Positions 1-5,620 of a stretch of 9,985 nucleotides of DNA are shown in pieces; within the stretch, counting starts at the first letter, position 1; each line of letters opens with the position of its first letter. The position numbers were made by a program, and so were the translations under genes. Source of the DNA: Pseudomonadota bacterium (GTDB lineage: Bacteria; Pseudomonadota; Gammaproteobacteria; Xanthomonadales; Xanthomonadaceae); NCBI GenBank assembly GCA_023423855.1, contig JAFAEU010000228.1, positions 1 through 9,985 on the forward strand, read 5' to 3'. The notes below the pieces were generated by a model. That model was not told the DNA's origin and did not search any database. It worked only from the letters and a program-made list of their open reading frames with translations.

Positions 1-415
1 GCCGCACGGCGCGCTGGTCGGCGACGCCGCCTTCGCCGCGATCGCGGCGCAGTTCGTGCCCGGCAAGCGCATCGGCACCGGGCCGTCGGGCCGGGACTGG
101 CGGGTGCGCCGCGCGCTGGAGTACATCCATACGCATCTGGCCGACCGGTTGAGCATCCCGGCCATCGCCGATGCCGCCGCGACCAGCCCATTCCATCTCG
201 GCCGCGCCTTCCGCACCGCGCTTGGCTGCTCCATCTGGCAATACGTGCTGCGCGAGCGGGCGCGGCGGTCGCGGGTGCTGATGAGGGAGTCCGCGCTGTC
301 GCTGGCGCAGGTGGCGCAGCTGTCCGGGTTCGAGACCTACGCAGGGTTCATCGCGGCGGTCAGGCGCGAGTTCGGCGCCGCGCCCGCGCAGCTGCGCGCG
401 GCGGTCGCGCGCTGA
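1..415 (+). CDS. AraC-family transcriptional regulator, C-terminal part (5' end outside window)
   Basis: The reading frame is open from base 2 to the TGA at 413-415 with no start in the right place, so the gene begins before the window. An in-frame GTG at 56 exists, but the protein reads without break before it, so I do not use it as the start. The visible 137 or so residues hold an AraC/XylS DNA-binding domain: first helix-turn-helix around RRALEYIHTHLADRLSIPAIADAAATS, then FHLGRAFRTALG, the linker helix with WQYVLRERARRSRVLM, and a second helix-turn-helix LSLAQVAQLSGFETYAGFIAAVRREFG, ending in the usual PAQLR motif. This family binds DNA as an activator or repressor. The ligand-binding N-terminal half is not visible, so the signal and targets cannot be named. 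The next genes to the right are broken and on the other strand. Confidence 0.9.
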   Translation, partial: PHGALVGDAAFAAIAAQFVPGKRIGTGPSGRDWRVRRALEYIHTHLADRLSIPAIADAAATSPFHLGRAFRTALGCSIWQYVLRERARRSRVLMRESALSLAQVAQLSGFETYAGFIAAVRREFGAAPAQLRAAVAR

Positions 416-480
416 GCGCGCAGGGGCCGCGCGCACACCGCCATGTTCCGCATCGCTTCGCCGCTGCCCGTTGGAACGGT

Positions 481-871
481 TCATTCGCGGCCCGGCAGGA
501 ACGCGTCGAAGAACGCGTAGCTGTCGGCGATTTCCAGCGCCTGCGCGTCGAGCGTGGCGCTGAAGTGGCCGCTGTCGGCCTGCGCGCGCAGCCAGGCCGG
601 CCGGTCGCTGAGCACCTGCAGGCGCGCGGCGAACTTGCCGGTTCGCCCAGCCCGGCACGCGCGCGTCGTTCAGGCCGACCGCCATCAGCACCGGCGGATA
701 GTCGGCGCCTTCGCGCAGGTTGACGTAGGGATCCATCGCCGCGAGCACGCGCAGGCCCTCGGCCGTGCGCGGATCGGCGCTCTCCTTGACGTGCGCCGCG
801 CCGCCGTGGCCTTCGAGCACGCGCACCGGGTTGAGCCAGCCGACGCCGATGAAGGCGGCGTGGGTGGAGTC
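481..871 (-). pseudogene. Prolyl oligopeptidase family serine peptidase, 3' remnant with frameshift
   Basis: The minus strand reads AFIGVGWLNPVRVLE, then AEGLRVLAAMDPYVNLREGADYPPVLMAVGLNDARVPGWA in one frame. It continues after a one-base shift near 640-645 as GKFAARLQVLSDRPAWLRAQADSGHFSATLDAQALEIADSYAFFDAFLPGRE and a TGA at 481-483. This is the end of the alpha/beta-hydrolase domain of S9 prolyl oligopeptidases. The catalytic Asp region (GLNDARV) and the catalytic His (SGHF) can be seen. The part with the nucleophilic Ser (GGSxGG region) and the beta-propeller should lie upstream but are absent, because the frame meets a stop at 899-901 and the homologous-looking sequence ends near 871. About 130 of the roughly 700 residues usual for the family remain. 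I judge it dead through both truncation and frameshift. Family assignment is by motif reading only. Confidence 0.75.
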
Positions 872-892
872 CCGCGAAGCCGCTCCTGCAGA
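868..892. repeat. REP-like half element at the junction of two gene remnants
   Basis: On the minus strand this stretch contains GCAGGAGCGGCTTCGCGGGA. It resembles the GTAGGAGCGGCTTC...GCGA type of repetitive extragenic palindrome that is very common in Xanthomonadaceae and Pseudomonas genomes. Only about half of the usual palindrome is present. It sits exactly between the end of recognisable prolyl-oligopeptidase sequence and the end of the FAD-oxidoreductase remnant. Assignment is from memory of the repeat class; a chance match is possible for so short a sequence. Confidence 0.45.
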
Positions 893-903
893 GGCGATTC
901 AGG

Positions 904-1421
904 TCAATGGTCACTGCCCACCACGCGCAGCATCGGTCGCGCGCGCCCGAGTGCGTCGGCACGAATGCGCACGACGGGGCCGGGACCGGGGTGTCCGACG
1001 GCATCGGCGCTGGTGACCACGATGCCGTGCTCGTCGCAGAAACGCATCATCCGCACGATGTCGCCGACCGCGCCTGGCAGCAGCATCGCCGCGACCAGCC
1101 AAGGCATCGGTTGCCCGGCCGCATCGATGGCACGGGCCTGCGCCGCGACGTCGACCAGCAGCCGCCCCCTGAGCATTGGCAGGGGCACCCGCCGCACCGA
1201 CGGGTCGGCCTCGGTCATCCAGGCGCGCGCCGCCGCGTCGAATCCGACCACGGGGCTCGGCTCCGCCGTCAGCGCGTCCGCATGCGACATGCGTGTCATC
1301 GCTCCGCGCCGTCGCGCAGCGTGCCTGCCGTCGCCGGCAACAGGTGACGGGGGGCGAGAAGGGTGAGGGCGGGCCGGATCGCGACGCGGCGGCGGGACAT
1401 GTTCGCGAAAGAAACGTGCAT
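904..1421 (-). pseudogene. FAD-linked oxidoreductase (cytokinin-dehydrogenase-like), 5' remnant
   Basis: An AAGGAG ribosome binding site (1427-1432, minus strand) lies 5 bases before an ATG at 1421. That frame reads MHVSFANMSRRRVAIRPALTLLA, a twin-arginine-like export signal, but stops at 1296-1298. The next frame (ATG at 1299, overlapping as ATGA) continues with VVGFDAAARAWMTEAD, LRGRLLVDVAAQARAID, and LLPGAVGDIVRMMRFCDEHGIVVTSADAVGH, ending at 904. This order (Tat signal, GFD..ARAW.TEA, L.G.LL.D, LRPGSV.DI..MVRFC..HGI.V) is that of the N-terminal region of secreted FAD-binding oxidoreductases of the PCMH type. The FAD-contacting GQGHS-like loop is degraded (ADAVGHPG). All of the remaining roughly 300 residues, including the substrate domain, are missing. 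Frameshift plus truncation point to a pseudogene. The alternative is a real 131-residue protein of unknown function from 1299, which I consider less likely. Confidence 0.55.
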
Positions 1422-1426
1422 GGGTG

Positions 1427-1432
1427 CTCCTT
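1427..1432 (-). promoter_or_regulatory. Ribosome binding site of the FAD-oxidoreductase remnant
   Basis: The minus-strand sequence AAGGAG with a 5-base gap to the ATG at 1421 is a near-consensus Shine-Dalgarno site. It shows that the original gene began at 1421, not at the later ATG at 1299 where only the second frame opens. Confidence 0.6.
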
Positions 1433-1583
1433 GCGGCGTGCGGCGGCGCGTCGATGCGCTTCCTGGAGGCGAACGACGGACGGGAACCGGGCGGCTACGG
1501 GCCCGCGGCCCGCAACTGGCGTCGCCGCGGACGTTGTAGGAAACTCCGGGCAGCGTCCGCTACTCCCAAACGTGAGTGTCGCG

Positions 1584-2723
1584 ATGGATCCGGGGACACT
1601 GCTCGAAGCGATCGGACAGGTCTACGCGTCGATGTTCGACGACGATGCCGAGCGCGGCTGGCTGGACCAGGTGCGCGATCTGGCCGGCGCCGAACACGCG
1701 GTGCTGTCCGAGGCCCGCGGACCGAAGCTGACCATGCACATCAGCCGGATGGACGCGGACATGGAGCCGCTCGCCCGGCAGCTCGCGGCCACCACCCTCT
1801 ACGACAACCCGTTGGCGAGGATGCCATCGCGCATGGTGCACCGCATGTCGGACTATTTCCAGATCCGCGACCTGATGCGCACGCAGGTGTACCAGCAGTT
1901 CGTGCGGCCCCTGCACGGCGGGTATGCGCTGGCGTTCCCGTGGGGCGTCGAGGATGGCCGGGCGGCGATCGCGATCTGCCGCGACGCGACGCGCACGCGC
2001 GACTTCGCCGACGCCGAATGCACGGCGCTGCAGCCGCTGCTGCTGCACATCCACAATGGCTTTCGCATCCGCGCGCGCATGCAGGCGCTGCAGGCTTCGC
2101 TCGATCAGGCGCATGCCGCGCTGGACGCGATGCACGAGGCCGTGCTCATCGTCGATCGCGCGCGGCGCGTGCGCTACCTCAATCCGCAGGCGTGGAACCT
2201 GCTCGCCGATGGCGACGGTATCCGCCTCGACGCCGGCGCGCTGCATGCGACCCGCGCCTACGACGATCGCAGGCTGCAGGCGCTGGTCGCGTCCGCGCTC
2301 ACGGTCGCAACGCGCCTGCAGGCGCCGGATGCGCGCGGCGCGGCCGCGTCGGAGTGGGCCGATCCCCAGCTTTCTATTCCGCGGGATGTACCGCGGCGGC
2401 CGCTGCTGGCCAGCGTGGCGCCGGCGACCGCGGTGGCGCATCGGCACGGGCTGTCCGATTTCGCCGACGCCGCGATCGTGCTGCTGCGCGATCCCGATCG
2501 CCCGCCCGCGGGCAGTACCCGGGCGCTGGTGGCGCTGTTCGCGTTGACCCCGCGCGAAGCCGAACTGGCGATGGCGCTGCGCGACGGCAGCCCGCTGGCG
2601 CTCGCGTCCACCCGCCTGGGCATCGCCGAAGGCACGGCGCGCCAGTACCTCAAGCAGGTGTTCGCCAAGACCGGCGTCGGCCGGCAGGCGGAACTGGTCG
2701 CGCTGCTGCGCAACCTGTGCTGA
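1584..2723 (+). CDS. LuxR-family helix-turn-helix transcriptional regulator with PAS-like region
   Basis: The predicted protein has 379 residues from the ATG at 1584. A GTG at 1572 is an alternative, but GTGAG at 1572-1576 makes a weak ribosome binding site for 1584. The frame is open further upstream, but that part overlaps the divergent remnant and does not look like protein of this family. Residues 1-170 form an all-purpose N-terminal sensor region without a motif I recognise. Residues about 180-205 (DAMHEAVLIVDRARRVRYLNPQAWNLL) read like the first strand and helix of a PAS fold. Residues 320-375 (LTPREAELAMALRDG, then IAEGTARQYLKQVFAKTGVGRQAELVALL) are a LuxR/GerE DNA-binding domain. There is no response-regulator receiver domain and no acyl-homoserine-lactone-domain signature. 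The ligand and targets are unknown. It lies 82 bp before gnd on the same strand, so it could be cotranscribed with it. Confidence 0.88.
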   Translation: MDPGTLLEAIGQVYASMFDDDAERGWLDQVRDLAGAEHAVLSEARGPKLTMHISRMDADMEPLARQLAATTLYDNPLARMPSRMVHRMSDYFQIRDLMRTQVYQQFVRPLHGGYALAFPWGVEDGRAAIAICRDATRTRDFADAECTALQPLLLHIHNGFRIRARMQALQASLDQAHAALDAMHEAVLIVDRARRVRYLNPQAWNLLADGDGIRLDAGALHATRAYDDRRLQALVASALTVATRLQAPDARGAAASEWADPQLSIPRDVPRRPLLASVAPATAVAHRHGLSDFADAAIVLLRDPDRPPAGSTRALVALFALTPREAELAMALRDGSPLALASTRLGIAEGTARQYLKQVFAKTGVGRQAELVALLRNLC

Positions 2724-2794
2724 AACGCTGCGTGCCGCGCGCGCGACGGGCGCTCGTGCATGATGGACGCCTTCGGAAGCGATGCGCGATGCGC

Positions 2795-2802
2795 AGGGAG
2801 GA
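2795..2802 (+). promoter_or_regulatory. Ribosome binding site fixing the gnd start
   Basis: AGGGAGGA contains a full GGAGG core ending 4 bases before the ATG at 2806. This favours 2806 over the in-frame ATG at 2782, which would put the Shine-Dalgarno site inside the gene and add eight residues before the Rossmann strand. Confidence 0.75.
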
Positions 2803-2805
2803 CGG

Positions 2806-3711
2806 ATGCAACTGGGCATGATCGGACTGGGCCGCATGGGCGCGAACATGGCGCAGCGGCTGCAGCGCGGTGGGCACGCAGTCGTAGGGTTCGACCCGAC
2901 GCCCGGGGCGCGGGCGCGGGTGGAGGCGGAAGGCATCGCCACGTTCGATTCCCTCGAGGCGCTGGTCGCGTCGCTCGATACGCCGCGCGCGCTGTGGATG
3001 ATGGTGCCGGCGGGCGCCGTGGTCGACGCGACCATCGATGCGCTGCAGCCGCTGCTGGCGGCGGGCGACGTGCTGGTCGACGGTGGCAACTCGTTCTACA
3101 AGGACAGCCAGCGGCGCGCGGAGGCGCTGCGCGAGGCCGGCATCGCCTATCTCGACGTCGGCACCAGCGGCGGCGTGTGGGGGCTGGCGGAAGGCTACAG
3201 CCTGATGGTCGGCGGCGACGCGCAGGCCGCTGCGCGCCTGTCGCCGCTGTTCCAGGCGCTGGCGCCGGCGCCCGATCGCGGCTGGGGCCACGTCGGGCCG
3301 AGCGGCGCCGGGCACTACGCGAAGATGATCCACAACGGCATCGAGTACGGAATGATGCAGGCCTATGCCGAAGGCTCCGCCATCCTCGAGCGCAAGCGCG
3401 AACTGACGCCCGACATCGCCCAGCTCGCGGAGATCTGGCGGCACGGCAGCGTGGTGCGCTCGTGGCTGCTCGACCTCGCCGCCGAAGCGCTGGTACAGAA
3501 TCCGGGCCTCGACGGCATCGCGCCCTACGTCCCCGATTCCGGCGAAGGTCGCTGGACGGTGGCCGAGGCGATCGAACTCGACGTCGCTGCGCCGGTGATC
3601 ACCCAATCGCTGATCGAACGCCTGCGCTCGCGCGACGACGATGCCTTCGCCGACAAGCTGCTCTCGGCGCTGCGCAACGCCTTCGGTGGCCATGCGGTGA
3701 AGCGCGACTGA
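2806..3711 (+). CDS. gnd: 6-phosphogluconate dehydrogenase, decarboxylating, short form (probably NAD-preferring)
   Basis: The enzyme oxidises and decarboxylates 6-phosphogluconate to ribulose 5-phosphate in the pentose phosphate pathway in the cytoplasm. The 301-residue length fits the short bacterial form (about 300) rather than the 470-residue form of E. coli. Residues 5-16 (MIGLGRMGANMA) are the Rossmann dinucleotide loop. D30 at the end of the second strand (VVGFD) is an acidic residue where NADP enzymes carry N-R-T, so NAD use is likely. Residues 117-137 (DVGTSGGVWGLAEGYSLMVGG) are the substrate-binding segment. H170-YAK-MIHN-GIEYG contains the catalytic Lys173 with Asn177 and Glu180. 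Residues 244-253 (DSGEGRWTVA) are the short-form signature in the helical C-terminal domain. All key residues appear intact. The start is supported by a strong ribosome binding site. It follows a LuxR-type regulator by 82 bp, which may control it. Confidence 0.93.
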   Translation: MQLGMIGLGRMGANMAQRLQRGGHAVVGFDPTPGARARVEAEGIATFDSLEALVASLDTPRALWMMVPAGAVVDATIDALQPLLAAGDVLVDGGNSFYKDSQRRAEALREAGIAYLDVGTSGGVWGLAEGYSLMVGGDAQAAARLSPLFQALAPAPDRGWGHVGPSGAGHYAKMIHNGIEYGMMQAYAEGSAILERKRELTPDIAQLAEIWRHGSVVRSWLLDLAAEALVQNPGLDGIAPYVPDSGEGRWTVAEAIELDVAAPVITQSLIERLRSRDDDAFADKLLSALRNAFGGHAVKRD

Positions 3712-4059
3712 GCGGTTCGGCCTCCGGCCTGGCGGCTCGCGTTCGATCGATGCCTGCCGTCGCAAGCTGCTGCCGGGCAGCCAGGCGCAGGCGATGGTGA
3801 GTCGCGGGACGCTGCCGGTGCTGGTGGTCCGCCTGAGGGCTTTCGCATCCATTCCCGACGCCCCGGCATCGTCATCCCGGCGCAAGCCGGGATCCATCTT
3901 GACTTCTTCGATGCCTGATCGCCGAAGGGAATCAACAGCAAAATGGATCCCGGCTTGCGCCGGGATGACGGGATTTGAGGTGCAAGAGGGCGGCTCGAAA
4001 AGCATCCCCGGTGTCGTTCTGGCGCATTGCGACCGTGTTCGCTCCCGGGAGGTCCGGCC
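3712..4059. other. Intergenic region between convergent gnd and the Gfo/Idh oxidoreductase
   Basis: This 348-bp gap lies between the 3' ends of two convergent genes. Its only clear content is the inverted repeat at 3870-3970, which may serve as a bidirectional transcription end but has no T-tract of a classical terminator. I see no credible small gene in it: the reading frames that cross it run through the repeat and into the neighbouring genes. Confidence 0.6.
3870..3970. repeat. Dispersed palindromic repeat with perfect 28-bp inverted arms
   Basis: The left arm (3870-3897) begins CGTCATCCCGGCGCAAGCCG. It is matched base for base by the reverse complement at 3943-3970, around a 45-bp spacer. 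Each arm also holds a small internal palindrome (CCCGGC..GCCGGG). The TCATCCCGGCG-AAGCCGGGATCCA unit is a known kind of multi-copy intergenic repeat in Xanthomonadaceae and other proteobacteria. It encodes nothing and is probably mobilised in trans. In RNA it would fold into a long hairpin, and here it sits between two convergent genes. Confidence 0.85.
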
Positions 4060-5121
4060 TCAGCTCGTCGGAGCGCTCCGCGGATCAAGCTCGATCGCGC
4101 GCCCTTCAACAGCGCTGGCCTCGCCGGCCTCCAGCAGGCGCATCACGTCCAGCGCCTGCCGCGTGGTCACCGGCGCCTCGCCGCCATCCAGGATCGCATC
4201 GCGCATCGCGGCGTAGAACGCGCGGTAGTCCCCGGCCACGCCCTCGACGACGGACTCGACCGGCGCGCCGTCGACGATCCGCACCAGCGTCCCCGGCGAC
4301 GGGTCGCGGCCCCAGCCGGGCGATCCGGGCGAGATGCCATCCTTCAGCATCGCCTCCTGCGCATCCAGCCCGCGCTTGCTGAAGCTGCCGCGCGTGCCGT
4401 GCGCGGCGAAGCGCAGGCCGCTCGCCGGCACCAGCGCACCCGCGTGCAGCACCACGCGCAGGCGCGGGTAGCGCAGCAGCACGTGGAAGAAATCGTCGAC
4501 CACCGCGCCCTCGCGCTGCATGGCGATGTCGGCCTGGATCGACAGCGGCAGGCCGAACAGCTGCAGCGCCTGGTCGACCAGGTGCGGGCCGAGGTCGAAC
4601 CACAGCCCCGCGCCCGGCCCCGCGCGCTCGCGCCAGCGGTCGGGCACCTGCGGCCGGAAGCGGTCGAAGTGCGAGTGCAGTTCGGCCATCTCGCCGAGCG
4701 TGCCGTCCTCGACCAGGGCGCGCAGGGCGAGGAAGTCCGCGTCCCAGCGCCGGTTCTGGAACACGCTGACGATGCGCCGCGCCTCTCCGGCCGCGGCCAC
4801 CACGCGCCGGGCCTCGTCGAGCGAGGTGGTGAAGGGCTTGTCGACGACGACGTGGCGGCCGGCGCGCAGCGCGGCGATCGCCAGCGGCGCGTGCACGGCG
4901 TTGGGCGCGGCGATGACGACGAGGTCGATGGCGTCGTCGGCGAACGCGGCCTGCGGATCGCCGGTGACGCGTGCCTCGGGAAAATCGGCGTGGACCTTGC
5001 CGGCATCGCCGGACACCACCGTGTGCAGGCGCAGCCCGGGCGTGTGCGCGAGCAGCGGCGCGTGGAAGACCTTGCCGACGTAGCCGTATCCCACCAGCGC
5101 GACGTTGATCGGCGTGCTCAT
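4060..5121 (-). CDS. Gfo/Idh/MocA-family oxidoreductase (YdgJ-like)
   Basis: The protein has 353 residues. Residues 6-16 (NVALVGYGYVG) are the Rossmann loop. Residues 74-80 (NAVHAPL) follow the fourth strand, and DKPF at 94-97 is the family's EKP motif with Asp in place of Glu. FQNRRWDADF at 121-130 is typical of the E. coli YdgJ branch. GLWFDLGPHLVDQALQLFG at 172-190 carries the Asp176 and His180 of the catalytic region. The C-terminal part is the usual beta-sheet substrate domain. Such enzymes oxidise or reduce sugars or cyclitols with NAD(P); the substrate here cannot be read from sequence. It ends next to the repeat region and lies 40 bp behind the DUF2782 gene on the same strand, so the two may share a transcript. 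No strong ribosome binding site is seen; GGGGGCGG precedes the ATG. Confidence 0.9.
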   Translation of the reverse strand: MSTPINVALVGYGYVGKVFHAPLLAHTPGLRLHTVVSGDAGKVHADFPEARVTGDPQAAFADDAIDLVVIAAPNAVHAPLAIAALRAGRHVVVDKPFTTSLDEARRVVAAAGEARRIVSVFQNRRWDADFLALRALVEDGTLGEMAELHSHFDRFRPQVPDRWRERAGPGAGLWFDLGPHLVDQALQLFGLPLSIQADIAMQREGAVVDDFFHVLLRYPRLRVVLHAGALVPASGLRFAAHGTRGSFSKRGLDAQEAMLKDGISPGSPGWGRDPSPGTLVRIVDGAPVESVVEGVAGDYRAFYAAMRDAILDGGEAPVTTRQALDVMRLLEAGEASAVEGRAIELDPRSAPTS

Positions 5122-5161
5122 CGCCGCCCCCGCCCGGATGTCGGGGCGATACGGGCCGGGC

Positions 5162-5461
5162 TCACCAGCCGAACAGCTTGAAATAGGTCTGCGGCGGGTC
5201 GTCGCCCTCGCGCGTGGACAGCACGCGGCCGTCGCGCACGTACAGGTGGTAGGCCGGGCCGCGCGAGGGTTTCACGTGCACCACGCGCAGGTCGCCGTTG
5301 ACGCGGTATTCGGTGATGACGTCGCCGTTGGCTTCGGTGCGGGTGTTCTCGACCGCACCCGGCGGGATCTCGACCGTGGCCGGCCCCGTCGTGGCGCAGG
5401 CGGCCAGCGCCAGCAGCAGCGCGGACAGGGCGATGGGCAGGAGGTGGGGGGTGTTGCGCAT
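5162..5461 (-). CDS. DUF2782-family small lipoprotein
   Basis: From the ATG at 5461 the product has 99 residues. An in-frame ATG three codons upstream (5470) is equally possible, and an open frame extends to 5545 but reads as proline/arginine-rich non-signal sequence. Residues 4-21 are a hydrophobic export signal ending in LALAAC, with Cys22 as the lipidated residue, so the mature protein should be membrane-anchored in the envelope. The mature part reads ENTRTEANGDVITEYRVNGDLRVVHVKPSRGPAYHLYVRDGRV and ends QTYFKLFGW, the pattern of DUF2782 (YRVNG..R.V.V.P..GP.Y.L). The function of the family is unknown to me. Its place divergent from polA fits what I recall for gammaproteobacteria. A CATAAT -10-like element lies at 5490-5495. 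Confidence 0.85.
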   Translation of the reverse strand: MRNTPHLLPIALSALLLALAACATTGPATVEIPPGAVENTRTEANGDVITEYRVNGDLRVVHVKPSRGPAYHLYVRDGRVLSTREGDDPPQTYFKLFGW

Positions 5462-5489
5462 GGCGGGCATCCGGCGTGGATTCGGGGAC

Positions 5490-5495
5490 ATTATG
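5490..5495 (-). promoter_or_regulatory. Candidate -10 element of the DUF2782 gene
   Basis: On the minus strand CATAAT matches five of six positions of the sigma-70 -10 box. It would start a transcript near 5483, 13 to 22 bases before the two possible start codons. No clear -35 box is seen at the right spacing, which is common in such high-GC genomes. Confidence 0.45.
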
Positions 5496-5608
5496 CGCCG
5501 TGATGGCGGGGGTGGGGTGGGGAGGGCTGGAGCTCGGCGGTTCACCGTTCCTGTCGCGTGGCGACGCGTTCGTCATCCCGGTGGCGTCGGGTTTCGATTG
5601 GCGCGGCG

Positions 5609-5614
5609 TAGAAT
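5609..5614 (+). promoter_or_regulatory. Candidate -10 element of polA, placing the start of transcription at the start codon
   Basis: TAGAAT ends six bases before the polA ATG at 5621. With normal spacing the transcript would begin at or next to the ATG, giving a leaderless mRNA, which fits the lack of any Shine-Dalgarno sequence there. The box is flanked by CGGCG and CGCCG, a 5-bp inverted pair. No convincing -35 box is present. Confidence 0.5.
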
Positions 5615-5620
5615 CGCCGT

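Noticed and set aside
1176..1583. An N-terminal extension of the LuxR regulator from a start at 1176
   Set aside because: The extra 136 residues are Arg/Pro/Ala-rich, overlap the divergent remnant and its ribosome binding site, and do not resemble a sensor domain.
1560..3089. Long minus-strand open frame opposite the LuxR regulator and gnd
   Set aside because: Its composition is arginine/histidine-rich and without motifs, and both plus-strand genes are well supported. It is an effect of high GC in the third codon position.
3870..3970. A CRISPR unit or insertion sequence end at the inverted repeat
   Set aside because: There are only two inverted arms, no direct repeat-spacer series, and no transposase gene between or beside them.
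4027..5181. Long plus-strand open frame opposite the Gfo/Idh/MocA gene
   Set aside because: Low-complexity Arg/His/Ala-rich translation. The minus-strand protein shows the full oxidoreductase pattern.
5570..5581. A 12-bp match (TCGTCATCCCGG) to the left arm of the repeat at 3869-3880, just upstream of the polA promoter
   Set aside because: The match stops after 12 bp and there is no second arm. It may be a worn fragment of the repeat, but chance is possible in such GC-rich DNA.
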